A stretch of 64,000 nucleotides of DNA, taken from NCBI RefSeq assembly GCF_009617575.1, contig NZ_WIXJ01000001.1, forward strand, positions 372,001 to 436,000. Reading direction: 5' to 3'. Each line of letters starts with the position of its first letter. Positions within the stretch are counted from its first letter, which is position 1. The notes under the pieces are model-generated. The model saw nothing but the letters and a program-made list of their open reading frames with translations. It did no database searches and was not told where the DNA came from. Shown here in pieces: positions 9,577 to 17,298 of this stretch. This DNA comes from Rhodocyclus gracilis. Lineage in GTDB: Bacteria > Pseudomonadota > Gammaproteobacteria > Burkholderiales > Rhodocyclaceae. The position numbers and the translations under genes are program-made.

Positions 9577-10506
9577 TTAACGCGGGGGTACGCCATCTGC
9601 CGCCACGGCCTCGCCAGCGAGCGACGGCGCCGCCAAAACCACGAGCAAGGTCGCGACCACGCGCGGTGAGAACAGCATGGCCAGATGCCCGACACCGTCG
9701 ACACGCCGCTGCGGCACCCCCGGCAATTCGAGCAGGGTCTGCGGCATGACGTAGTTGTCGTGCGGACTGTAAATCACCACCGTATCGACATCGGACGACA
9801 CACGGGCGAGGCGCTGCAACCAGTCGCTCTCCGGCTGCATTTGCCGCGCGTTGTCGCCAATACCCAGATGCGCAAGGCGGCTGCCGCGATGGGGTGTTCC
9901 CAGCGTCAGCACGCGGGCAACGCGCGCCGCACCGTGCTTGCGAACGTAAGCACGCGCCGCCAGCCCCCCCATGCTGTGACCAATGAGGACGACCTGCGAC
10001 CGCCCCGTCGCCTTGCAGACCGCATCGATGCGACGGTGGATCGACGCGGCGTAAGCGTCGATATCACTGCATACGGGCTCCAGATTGACCGTGGCCACAT
10101 TCCAGCCGGCTCGCTCAAGGCGTCCGCGCATCCACCACCAGACGCCGCGCGAACACCCGTAGCCGTGAATCAGTAGCAGCGGCGGACGTGGATTGGCCGG
10201 ATCCAGCCGATCCGCCCCCAGCCAGAGTCGCTCCAAGGGCAAAACCAGCACAAAGCAAAAGACGAAGGCCGCGTAATCGGCGAGCACCATCAGGGCAAAA
10301 CGCGCTGCGCCGAGCGCTGGCCACGGCGCCCGCCATGTCGTCGCCACCGCCCAGCTGAGCGCATTGACGGCGGCACGCACGCCAAGCAAGCCGGCAGCGA
10401 CGACCAAGAGCGCCACACTCGGCGTCACATCAAAAAAGTGCCGCGCGAGCGAAAAATACAGCACCACTTCGCAGAGGATGAACGCCAGCAAGGAAACGGC
10501 AAGCAT
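9577..10506 (-). CDS. Membrane-anchored alpha/beta hydrolase, triacylglycerol-lipase-like
   Basis: A 309-residue protein. About 100 N-terminal residues hold three to four hydrophobic helices, then a lipase domain begins with PPLLLIHGYGCSRGVWWWM (oxyanion region). The nucleophile elbow is GHSMGGLAAR, the acid is probably the aspartate in IYSPHDNYVMP, and the histidine is in GVGHLAMLFS. The arrangement is typical of bacterial lipases and esterases with a lid-less fold. The substrate is unknown. It lies 173 bases upstream of the phasin gene on the same strand, so a role in lipid or PHA metabolism is possible but unproven. Confidence 0.8.
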   Translation of the reverse strand: MLAVSLLAFILCEVVLYFSLARHFFDVTPSVALLVVAAGLLGVRAAVNALSWAVATTWRAPWPALGAARFALMVLADYAAFVFCFVLVLPLERLWLGADRLDPANPRPPLLLIHGYGCSRGVWWWMRGRLERAGWNVATVNLEPVCSDIDAYAASIHRRIDAVCKATGRSQVVLIGHSMGGLAARAYVRKHGAARVARVLTLGTPHRGSRLAHLGIGDNARQMQPESDWLQRLARVSSDVDTVVIYSPHDNYVMPQTLLELPGVPQRRVDGVGHLAMLFSPRVVATLLVVLAAPSLAGEAVAADGVPPR

Positions 10507-10748
10507 CGTCGATCAGCGCTTTTAGCGAATCAGAGGAGACGCGTAAGGATAGTGCAGCATCGCCCGCCCAAGGCTACCGTCTCGTGACAGTTTTCCCCAT
10601 GACGAAGGGCGCTCCGGATGGGAGCCGGCAACGCCCATCGTGTCCTCTTCGCCTCGCCACGAAAGGCAAAGAACGAGCGACAGCCGCCTCGGTCTACTCC
10701 TGCGCACGGCACTCCACCGGACATCCCATTAATCCATAAGGACTCCCG

Positions 10749-11363
10749 ATGAAACTCTACTATGCCCCCGGCGCCTGTTCGCTCTCGCCGCATATCGCGC
10801 TGAGCGAAAGCGGCTTGCCCTTCGAGGCCGTGCGGGTATCGACAAAAACGCACACGCTCGACGACGGCAGCGATTTTTACGCGATCAACCCGCTCGGCTA
10901 TGTGCCACTCCTCGTTCTCGACACCGGCGAACACCTCCACGAAGGCCCGGCCATCGTCCAGTACATTGCCGATCAGGTGCCGGAACGCGCGCTGGCGTCG
11001 CGCAACGGCAGCTTTGCCCGCTACAAATTGCAGGAATGGCTCAATTTCATCAGTACCGAATTGCACAAAGCCTTTTCCCCGCTTTTCAACCCTAACGCCA
11101 GCGACGACGCAAAAGCGGCGGCGAAGCAGCAACTCGGCGCACGCCTCGCCTGGGTGGATAGCCAACTGAACGGCGCGGACTACCTGCTCGGCGCACAGTT
11201 CTCGGTCGCCGATGCCTACCTTTTTACCGTCACCAACTGGGCCAAACCGGTCGGCCTCGACCTGTCGAAGCTCCCACACCTCATCGCCTGGCGGGCGCGC
11301 GTCGGCAAACGCCCGGCGGTCATCGCCGCCATGACGGCGGAAGGCCTGCTCAAAACCGCCTGA
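10749..11363 (+). CDS. Beta-class glutathione S-transferase
   Basis: A 204-residue cytosolic enzyme with the bacterial beta-class N-terminus MKLYYAPGACSLSPHIAL; cysteine 10 is the residue that forms the mixed disulfide with glutathione in this class. The thioredoxin-like domain ends near residue 80 (HEGPAIVQYIADQVP). An all-helical C-terminal domain follows with FSVADAYLFTVTNWA, the usual N-capping motif. AAGGA lies just upstream of the ATG. It appears monocistronic. The substrate cannot be deduced. Confidence 0.93.
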   Translation: MKLYYAPGACSLSPHIALSESGLPFEAVRVSTKTHTLDDGSDFYAINPLGYVPLLVLDTGEHLHEGPAIVQYIADQVPERALASRNGSFARYKLQEWLNFISTELHKAFSPLFNPNASDDAKAAAKQQLGARLAWVDSQLNGADYLLGAQFSVADAYLFTVTNWAKPVGLDLSKLPHLIAWRARVGKRPAVIAAMTAEGLLKTA

Positions 11364-11445
11364 ATCGGCCTGAGTCGACCTGAATCAGGCCCGCTCAGGT
11401 CTGCGTTGCGAACTGATTGCGGCCTCTGACTGCGGACTGATTTGC

Positions 11446-12162
11446 CTAGAAATCGCAGCCCGCCGGACACACGTACTGCGAAAGCGCGGCGACGTCGGGA
11501 ATGAAATAGCCACGCCCCTGGCGCACGATCAGCGACGCCTCCTCCAGCTCGCGAAAAGCGCGTGAGAGGTGCGAGTCGCTGATCGACAGGCGCGAGGCGA
11601 GCTTGTTGCGGGGAATCGCCAGATGCAGGCTATGGGTGCCATCGGGTGAGGCAGGCGTCTGGTTGAAGTGGCAGACGAGGTAGCAGACCAGCCGCGCCGT
11701 CGCCTTTTTGGTGCAAAACGTCAGCACGTCGCGGCCAAGATAGTCGATGCGCTCGGCAATCAACGCCGTCAGCCGGCGGGCAAAGGGCGGATACCGCTCC
11801 ATCCACTCCGCCACCAGCGTTTCCGGCAACTGAAGGACGGCGGCCTGCGTCAGGCTGCGCGCCGTGTATTGCAACGGACGGTCGCCAAACAGCGACTCTT
11901 CGCCCAGCGTGCCGCCAATCGCTGCGAAATCGAGGATTTTTTCGCGTCCGGCGGCATCGACGATGAAGGTCTCGATCGTTCCGTGGGCGATCACCCACAG
12001 CCCCGTTTGCCGCTGGCCGGCCTTCAAAAAGACCGTATCGGGCGGCAGTAGCAACTGCTCGCCAAGCTGAGCAGCCACGGCCGCGTTGACGACATGCGCA
12101 GGCACTTCGCCGAGCAGCGGCGCCGACTTGATCAAACCGAGTTCGGTGTCGCTGAAGGACAT
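11446..12162 (-). CDS. Crp/Fnr family transcriptional regulator
   Basis: A 238-residue regulator. The cyclic-nucleotide-like beta-barrel sensor occupies about residues 25-125 (GLWVIAHGTIETFIVDAAGRE), followed by a long dimerisation helix and a winged helix with PRNKLASRLSISDSHLSRAF as recognition region. There is no FNR-type N-terminal cysteine cluster, so it is unlikely to bind a 4Fe-4S cluster that way. The C-terminus ends CPAGCDF. DNR/NnrR-type sensing (haem/NO) or a ligand-free role are possible. It is divergent from the riboswitch-controlled anaerobic ribonucleotide reductase operon and may respond to low oxygen. Confidence 0.88.
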   Translation of the reverse strand: MSFSDTELGLIKSAPLLGEVPAHVVNAAVAAQLGEQLLLPPDTVFLKAGQRQTGLWVIAHGTIETFIVDAAGREKILDFAAIGGTLGEESLFGDRPLQYTARSLTQAAVLQLPETLVAEWMERYPPFARRLTALIAERIDYLGRDVLTFCTKKATARLVCYLVCHFNQTPASPDGTHSLHLAIPRNKLASRLSISDSHLSRAFRELEEASLIVRQGRGYFIPDVAALSQYVCPAGCDF

Positions 12163-12598
12163 CTCCCGTTCTCCTCAAGGGTGGCGTCGGCCAGAGCAGG
12201 CCGATCGCCTGCGCCGGAGAACACTCTCCACCGCCCACGACATGCATTCGCCGGGGCAGGACGCCGAAAAAAGCGCGCCCACCGCACGCGGGGGCACTGC
12301 GACCGAGTCTAGCGTAAACCCCCTCTCTTCAGTCGCTACCACTCGCTACCGCCCGCTCCCCACCACGAGGAGGGCAAAGCACAGCGCCGCCATTCGCCTT
12401 ACCAGTGTCCGTGCGAGACCAGCCCAGTCCACGCCAGCATGGCGTCGGCACAAACAAGCGCAAAAATATCGACACAACATTTAGTCATAAAAACAAAGAA
12501 GAACACTACCAGTAGTAGCACACCAGCAGAAATTTGATTGTCGGCGCCGCGCAGCGCCGCTACAATCGGCCCCATCTTTGGCGTCAGACGGTCGCCCT
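12163..12598. other. Intergenic region between the Crp/Fnr gene and the nrd riboswitch
   Basis: I see no gene here; the region should hold promoters in both directions. Around 12480-12540 it turns A/T-rich compared with its surroundings. CTAC-CAGTA-GTAG near 12508 is a short imperfect operator-like repeat. I found no clear FNR box and no NrdR box. The nrd promoter is listed separately. Confidence 0.45.
12538..12566 (+). promoter_or_regulatory. Predicted sigma70 promoter of the nrdD operon
   Basis: -35 TTGTCG at 12538-12543 and -10 TACAAT at 12561-12566, separated by 17 bases. The spacer contains GGCGC-CGCGCA-GCGCC, a short inverted repeat that could be an operator. Transcription from about 12573 would include the whole riboswitch. 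Confidence 0.55.
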
Positions 12599-12828
12599 GC
12601 GCTGCAAAACGCGTCGGCGAGGCCGCTTGAAATGGGAATCCGGTGCAAATCCGGAACTGACGCGCAGCGGTAATGGGGAACGAAGCTGCTAGCGGGAAAA
12701 CCGCAGGCACTGGCCGCAAGGTCGGGAAGCCGCAGCGCTAGGCCACGTCGGTGCGAAACGACACTAAAAACGTCACTTGCGCACCGGCGACAGCCCCTGA
12801 GTCCGAAGACCGGCCAGAGATGCAGCGC
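12599..12828 (+). promoter_or_regulatory. Cobalamin (B12) riboswitch
   Basis: The closing helix P1 is GCGCTGCA (12599-12606) with TGCAGCGC (12821-12828), a perfect 8-bp match. Inside are the conserved core elements of the RF00174 class: GGGAATCCGGTGCAAATCCGGAACTG (12634 onward, split here as G-box plus GGTGCAAATCC), a B12-box-like GGCACTGGCCGCAAGGTCGGGAAGCC around 12706-12731, and the 3' element AGTCCGAAGACCGGCC (12800-12815). It senses adenosyl- or methylcobalamin and lies 169 bases upstream of nrdD, so bound B12 should shut off the class III reductase. The expression platform seems translational (see 12947-12993). Confidence 0.93.
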
Positions 12829-12946
12829 GGTTCCGTGGACTGCCGCACTGCCCCGCTGGACCTGCGCGCTGTCAGGGACCAGACGTTGCCCGATGCCGGT
12901 GTGCCGTGCGCGCCGCATGGCCTCTTTCTGGCTGCATCGAGCCGTC

Positions 12947-12993
12947 GACTCCCCACCGGTACGCACCAGCACCACCACGCGACCCAGGGAGTC
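12947..12993 (+). promoter_or_regulatory. Predicted Shine-Dalgarno-sequestering helix of the riboswitch
   Basis: GACTCCC at 12947-12953 is exactly complementary to GGGAGTC at 12987-12993, which contains the nrdD ribosome binding site AGGGAG (12986-12991, 6 bases before the ATG at 12998). The loop is 33 bases. No U-run follows any hairpin in the 169-base platform, so control of translation initiation is more likely than attenuation. Confidence 0.6.
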
Positions 12994-12997
12994 ACAC

Positions 12998-15091
12998 ATG
13001 GAACAGAATTCCGTCGTCTCGGCCTCCCACCCAGCTTCCGCAGAGGAGCCTCGGGTGGCCGACACTCACGCCGCGCCGCACGCGCCGACCGCCATCCTCA
13101 AGCGCGACGGCACGACCGCCGCCTTCGACGGCGAAAAAATCGTTTCGGCGCTACGCCGCGCCGGCGCCGCCAGCGGCGACTTCGATGCCGACGAGGCGCG
13201 TCTGTTGACGGCGCAAGTCCTCAAGGTGCTGCGCCACCGCTTTGCCAACCGTCTGCCGAGCGTCGAGGAAGTGCAGGACGTCGTTGAGCAGACGCTGATC
13301 GCCGCCAACCACCTCGCCACGGCGCGCGCCTACATCGCCTACCGCGACGCGCACGCCCGCCTGCGCGCCGACCGCCGCACCTTTGTCGACGCCGCCGCGT
13401 CGATCAACGAATACCTCGAACGCGCCGACTGGCGCGTGCAAGCCAACGCCAATCAGGGCTACTCGCTCGGCGGCCTGATCCTCAACGTCTCCGGCAAGAT
13501 GACCGCCAACTACTGGCTGTCGCACGTCTACCCGCCGGAAATCGGGCAGGCGCACCGCGACGGTGACTACCACATCCACGATCTCGACATGCTCGCTGGC
13601 TACTGCGCCGGCTGGTCGCTGCGCCAGCTGCTGCACGAAGGCCTCAACGGCATCCCGAACAAGGTCGAAGCCGGCCCGCCCAAGCACCTCTCATCGGCGC
13701 TCGGTCAGGCAGTGAACTTTCTCGGCGCGCTGCAAAACGAATGGGCCGGCGCGCAGGCCTTCAGCTCCTTCGACACCTACCTCGCGCCCTTCGTCCGCCG
13801 CGACCGCATGCCCTACGACGAAGTCCGCCAGGCGATCCAGGAGTTCGTCTACAACCTCAACGTACCCTCGCGCTGGGGCACGCAGACGCCGTTTACCAAC
13901 CTCACCTTCGACTGGGTGTGTCCGGAAGACCTGCGCGAGCAGGTACCGGTGATCGGCGGCGAGGAGCAGCCCTTCACCTACGGCGAACTGCAAGCCGAGA
14001 TGGACATGGTCAACCGCGCCTTCATCGAAGTGATGAGCACCGGCGACGCCAAGGGCCGCGTGTTCACTTTCCCGATCCCGACCTACAACATCACGCCGGA
14101 CTTCCCCTGGGAAAGCGAGAACAGCGAACGCCTGTTCGAGATGACCGCCAAGTACGGCCTGCCCTACTTCCAGAACTTCATCAATTCGGAACTGACGCCG
14201 AACATGGTGCGCTCGATGTGCTGCCGCCTGCAGCTCGACCTGCGAGAGCTGCTCAAGCGCGGCAACGGCCTGTTCGGTTCGGCCGAGCAGACCGGCTCGG
14301 TTGGTGTGGTGACGATCAACTGCGCGCGTCTCGGCCACCTCTTCGCCGGTGACGAAGACGCCCTGATGGCCCGCGTCGACCGTCTCGCCGAACTCGCCTG
14401 CCAGAGTCTGGAGATCAAGCGCAAGGTGATTCAGCGCCTGATGGATCAAGGGCTCTTCCCCTTTACCAAGCGTTACCTCGGCACGCTGCGCAACCACTTC
14501 TCGACCATCGGCGTAAACGGCATCAACGAGATGATCCGCAACTTCACGCACGACAGCGGCGACATCACCACGCCAGAAGGCGAAGCGCTGGCGCTGCGTC
14601 TGCTCGACCGTCTGCGCGAACGCATGCGCGAGTTTCAGGAGCGCACCGGCCACCTCTACAACCTCGAAGCAACGCCGGCCGAAGGCACCACCTACCGCTT
14701 CGCGCGCGAAGACCGCAAGCGTTTCCCCGGCATCCTCCAGGCCGGCACCGCCGAGCGGCCGTACTACACCAACTCCAGCCAGTTGCCGGTGGGCTTCACC
14801 AGCGACCCGTTCGAGGCACTGGCGCGTCAGGAAGCGCTGCAAAAACGCTACACCGGCGGTACCGTGCTGCACCTCTACCTGAACGAGCGCGTCTCCTCCT
14901 GGCAGGCCTGCCGCGAGCTGGTGAAAAAGTCGCTGAGCAACTTCCGTCTGCCGTATGTGACGGTGACACCGACCTTCTCGATCTGCCCGAAGCACGGCTA
15001 TCTCGCCGGCGAACACGAGTTCTGCCCGCGCTGCGACGAGGAAATCCTCGAACGCAAGCGCCGCGCCGCCGAACGCGCCACCACTGCCTGA
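12998..15091 (+). CDS. nrdD: Anaerobic (class III) ribonucleoside-triphosphate reductase, large part without the glycyl-radical loop
   Basis: A 697-residue enzyme that makes dNTPs without oxygen. An N-terminal ATP-cone (about residues 30-120, from TAILKRDGTTAAFDGEKI) binds allosteric nucleotides. The ten-stranded barrel has HIHDLDMLAGYC (C203) and MCCRLQLD (C408/C409). The zinc site CPKH...CPRC (C663, H666, C676, C679) is nearly at the end, and the protein stops 18 residues later. The usual C-terminal RxxGY glycyl-radical motif is absent and is encoded instead by the next gene. The start at ATG 12998 is supported by AGGGAG 6 bases upstream. Production should be repressed by cobalamin. Confidence 0.95.
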   Translation: MEQNSVVSASHPASAEEPRVADTHAAPHAPTAILKRDGTTAAFDGEKIVSALRRAGAASGDFDADEARLLTAQVLKVLRHRFANRLPSVEEVQDVVEQTLIAANHLATARAYIAYRDAHARLRADRRTFVDAAASINEYLERADWRVQANANQGYSLGGLILNVSGKMTANYWLSHVYPPEIGQAHRDGDYHIHDLDMLAGYCAGWSLRQLLHEGLNGIPNKVEAGPPKHLSSALGQAVNFLGALQNEWAGAQAFSSFDTYLAPFVRRDRMPYDEVRQAIQEFVYNLNVPSRWGTQTPFTNLTFDWVCPEDLREQVPVIGGEEQPFTYGELQAEMDMVNRAFIEVMSTGDAKGRVFTFPIPTYNITPDFPWESENSERLFEMTAKYGLPYFQNFINSELTPNMVRSMCCRLQLDLRELLKRGNGLFGSAEQTGSVGVVTINCARLGHLFAGDEDALMARVDRLAELACQSLEIKRKVIQRLMDQGLFPFTKRYLGTLRNHFSTIGVNGINEMIRNFTHDSGDITTPEGEALALRLLDRLRERMREFQERTGHLYNLEATPAEGTTYRFAREDRKRFPGILQAGTAERPYYTNSSQLPVGFTSDPFEALARQEALQKRYTGGTVLHLYLNERVSSWQACRELVKKSLSNFRLPYVTVTPTFSICPKHGYLAGEHEFCPRCDEEILERKRRAAERATTA

Positions 15092-15116
15092 ACCCTTTCC
15101 TTACTGGAGAACCTTC

Positions 15117-15332
15117 ATGTCTGACACCCCCCGCAACGACATCCACCTCGACGACGCAGAGCGCACCCGCTGCGAAGTCTGGACCCGCGTCATGGGCTAT
15201 CACCGCCCCGTTTCCGAGTTCAACCCCGGCAAGCAGGCCGAACACGCCGAGCGCTGCCATTTCAATGAGCCCTGCGGCTTGCGTAACGACACCGCCACGC
15301 CGGACAGCCGCGCCGTCGCGCTGACCGCCTGA
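15117..15332 (+). CDS. Separate glycyl-radical subunit of the class III ribonucleotide reductase
   Basis: This 71-residue protein contains CEVWTRVMGYHRPVSEFNPG, which matches the C-terminal glycyl-radical loop of NrdD (RVxGYxRPV). Glycine 27 is the predicted radical carrier. Its own ATG has GGAG (15106-15109) 7 bases upstream, and 25 bases separate it from the nrdD stop, so it is an independent gene, not a frameshift remnant. A second part (HAERCHFNEP) has a cysteine that may help docking. It should be activated by NrdG through radical SAM chemistry and insert into the NrdD barrel. The arrangement resembles stand-alone glycyl-radical proteins such as YfiD/GrcA. Confidence 0.88.
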   Translation: MSDTPRNDIHLDDAERTRCEVWTRVMGYHRPVSEFNPGKQAEHAERCHFNEPCGLRNDTATPDSRAVALTA

Positions 15333-15348
15333 GGCCGGACGCGCCGTC

Positions 15349-16080
15349 ATGCTGGAGATCGGTGGCATCGAGCCGTTTTCGACGCTCGACTACCCCGGCA
15401 AGCTGGCGGCCGTCCTCTTCTGCCAGGGCTGTCCGTGGGACTGCCCGTACTGCCACAACGCCCATCTCCGCCCCCTGCGGCCAGCGCGGCCAAGCGCCAA
15501 CGCCGATGGGGGCGATCACACGGCTGTTGCGAACGTGGTGGCGCCCGCCGCAGCACCCGCCAGCGGCTGGAGCAAGGCGCTCGCCTTGCTGCAACAACGG
15601 CGCCAGTTACTCGACGCCGTCGTCTTCAGCGGCGGCGAACCGCTGGCGCAGCCATCGCTCACCGCAGCGATGCAGGAAGTCAGGGATCTCGGTTTTGCCA
15701 TCGGCCTGCATAGCGCAGGCGTCCACACCAAGGCCTTTGGTCGTGCGCTGCCGCTCTGCGACTGGGTCGGGCTCGACGTCAAAGCGCCACGCGGCCGCTA
15801 CGCCCCCCTTGTCGGGCGCAGCAACGCCGCCGCGCAGGTCGAAGGCTGCCTGCGGCGGCTGGTGGATTCCGGCATCGACTACGAAATCCGCACCACCGTC
15901 GATCCACGGCAGCTTGACGCAGCGGCACTACTGCAACTTGCCGACGAACTCGCCAGCGCCGGCGCCCGTCGCTGGCGGCTGCAACGCTGCCGCGGGTTAT
16001 CTGCCGGTAGCGCGTCAATTGATCTGGCGGGAATCCTGCCCGCCCTGCGGGAGCGCATCGCCGACTGCGAAATTCGCTGA
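15349..16080 (+). CDS. nrdG: Anaerobic ribonucleoside-triphosphate reductase activating protein
   Basis: A 243-residue radical SAM enzyme that abstracts hydrogen from the NrdD glycine. The N-terminus IGGIEPFSTLDYPGKLAAVL is typical of the NrdG2 (TIGR02495) type. The cluster motif is C28-x3-C32-x2-C35 inside CQGCPWDCPYCHN, and the SAM-binding SGGEPLAQ follows. A Pro/Ala-rich insertion of about 35 residues follows the cluster loop. It starts 16 bases after the glycyl-radical subunit and shares the riboswitch-controlled transcript with it. Confidence 0.95.
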   Translation: MLEIGGIEPFSTLDYPGKLAAVLFCQGCPWDCPYCHNAHLRPLRPARPSANADGGDHTAVANVVAPAAAPASGWSKALALLQQRRQLLDAVVFSGGEPLAQPSLTAAMQEVRDLGFAIGLHSAGVHTKAFGRALPLCDWVGLDVKAPRGRYAPLVGRSNAAAQVEGCLRRLVDSGIDYEIRTTVDPRQLDAAALLQLADELASAGARRWRLQRCRGLSAGSASIDLAGILPALRERIADCEIR

Positions 16081-16135
16081 AACGCAGCGCAGCGAAAGTC
16101 ACCACCACGCAACCGTCTGCGCAGATTAGCGCCGC

Positions 16136-17194
16136 CTAATTGCTGACCAGCGTCGCAAAGCCGAGCAGCAGCAACACCAGCATCCACAACAAAAGCGCAC
16201 GCCAGACGAGGCCAACGGCGCTCTGCATATGGTCGGCCTCCGCCTCGTCGCCCGCCCCCAACTCGACAGTGGCGCCGGCGGGCGGATCGCTCGCGGCCGG
16301 CGCGGCGCTGCCATCGACGCTACCGAGACGCACGCCCAGCGCGCCAGCACCGCTGGCCAGCACAATGCCGATTCCCGCATCGCGCACGCGGTCTGCCTGC
16401 GTACGCCAGCAATAGACGGCATCTTCAAAGTCGCCGACGACGGCAAAACCCGCAGCCGTCACGCGCACCGGCAACCAGTCGATAAAAGCAAAGGCCCGCG
16501 TTGAAAACACGCCGAATTCGGCGAACGTCAGCGCATCCGCCGCCCGCGGAAGTGATGCGGAAGCGCCCGCCTTCTCAGCTTTCTCCGCCTTCTCGTCGCT
16601 ACCGCTCACACCTGTCCTCGCCCCCCAATGCTCGGCGAGGAAAGCTGCGCAACGGTAAAGCACCGCACCACACGGCCCCGGCAAGAGCACAAAGCAGACG
16701 AGCACGCCAAACACATGCCGATGCGAGGCAATCAGCGCCTCTTCAATGGCCGCACGGGCGATCTCGCCGGCCTCAGGAATGGGCGGCTGGACGTCGCGCG
16801 AAGCGGGCAGCGGATCACTTTCCGTGGCGCCACGCCACTCGCCGAGCAGACGGTAGGCATGCGCAAGGTCGCCCATACGCAGCGCCAGCTGAATGTCGGT
16901 GAAGAAATGACTGAACTGGCGAAAGCCGAGTGTGAAATAGAGTACGGCCACGTTCCACAGCCACGCCAGCAAGGGCGATACCGCGTAGAGCGCATAAAAG
17001 ACGCCGCCCGCCAGCAGCGTCGGTGCGATCACCGCCAACACCCAGGCAAACACGCCATGCTGGCGTGCACCGCCATTGAGATGGTGCTCGAGAAAGTCCG
17101 CCAGCGCCGTCAGCGGCGCGAGCACAAAGCGCCGGTAATCGAGCGGGCGGAACTGCTCAAAGAGCAGCGCGACGATCAGGGAAAACAGGCTCAT
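16136..17194 (-). CDS. CobD/CbiB-like (AmpE-type) membrane protein
   Basis: A 352-residue inner-membrane protein with about five hydrophobic segments. The N-terminus MSLFSLIVALLFEQFRPL and the segment LYFTLGFRQFSHFFTDIQLA are typical of the betaproteobacterial 'CobD/CbiB family protein', related to AmpE. A charged, low-complexity stretch (EKAEKAEKAGASAS) lies in the middle. True CbiB makes adenosylcobinamide phosphate; this branch is not proven to do so and may be a regulator like AmpE. The ATG at 17194 was chosen over an upstream GTG that adds 22 unrelated residues. It is convergent with nrdG. Confidence 0.75.
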   Translation of the reverse strand: MSLFSLIVALLFEQFRPLDYRRFVLAPLTALADFLEHHLNGGARQHGVFAWVLAVIAPTLLAGGVFYALYAVSPLLAWLWNVAVLYFTLGFRQFSHFFTDIQLALRMGDLAHAYRLLGEWRGATESDPLPASRDVQPPIPEAGEIARAAIEEALIASHRHVFGVLVCFVLLPGPCGAVLYRCAAFLAEHWGARTGVSGSDEKAEKAEKAGASASLPRAADALTFAEFGVFSTRAFAFIDWLPVRVTAAGFAVVGDFEDAVYCWRTQADRVRDAGIGIVLASGAGALGVRLGSVDGSAAPAASDPPAGATVELGAGDEAEADHMQSAVGLVWRALLLWMLVLLLLGFATLVSN

Positions 17195-17298
17195 CCGAGA
17201 GTAAAACCGGCACGGCCAACGGCTCCGCGCCCCAGTCGAAATAAAGGCGCACGATAACACAGGCCTCGCGCGGCGAACGCCACGCCGGCTGTCATCAA

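Noticed and set aside
9685-10176. 163-codon plus-strand frame over the lipase-like gene
   Set aside because: It is antisense to the alpha/beta hydrolase, whose GHSMGG and triad motifs are in the minus frame.
12533-12545. FNR box at TTGATTGTCGGC upstream of nrdD
   Set aside because: Only the left half-site TTGAT matches; the right half ATCAA is absent.
12751-13287. Upstream open frame of 178 codons within the riboswitch and nrdD start
   Set aside because: It overlaps conserved riboswitch elements and the nrdD start in another frame, and shows no protein family signal.
13691-15016. 441-codon minus-strand frame over nrdD
   Set aside because: It is antisense to a protein with clear NrdD motifs and has no recognisable domain.
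15080-15125. Frameshift or stop mutation as explanation for the split NrdD
   Set aside because: The second protein has its own ATG with GGAG 7 bases upstream and a native-looking N-terminus. The 25-base gap has stops, and no single indel would restore a usual NrdD linker.
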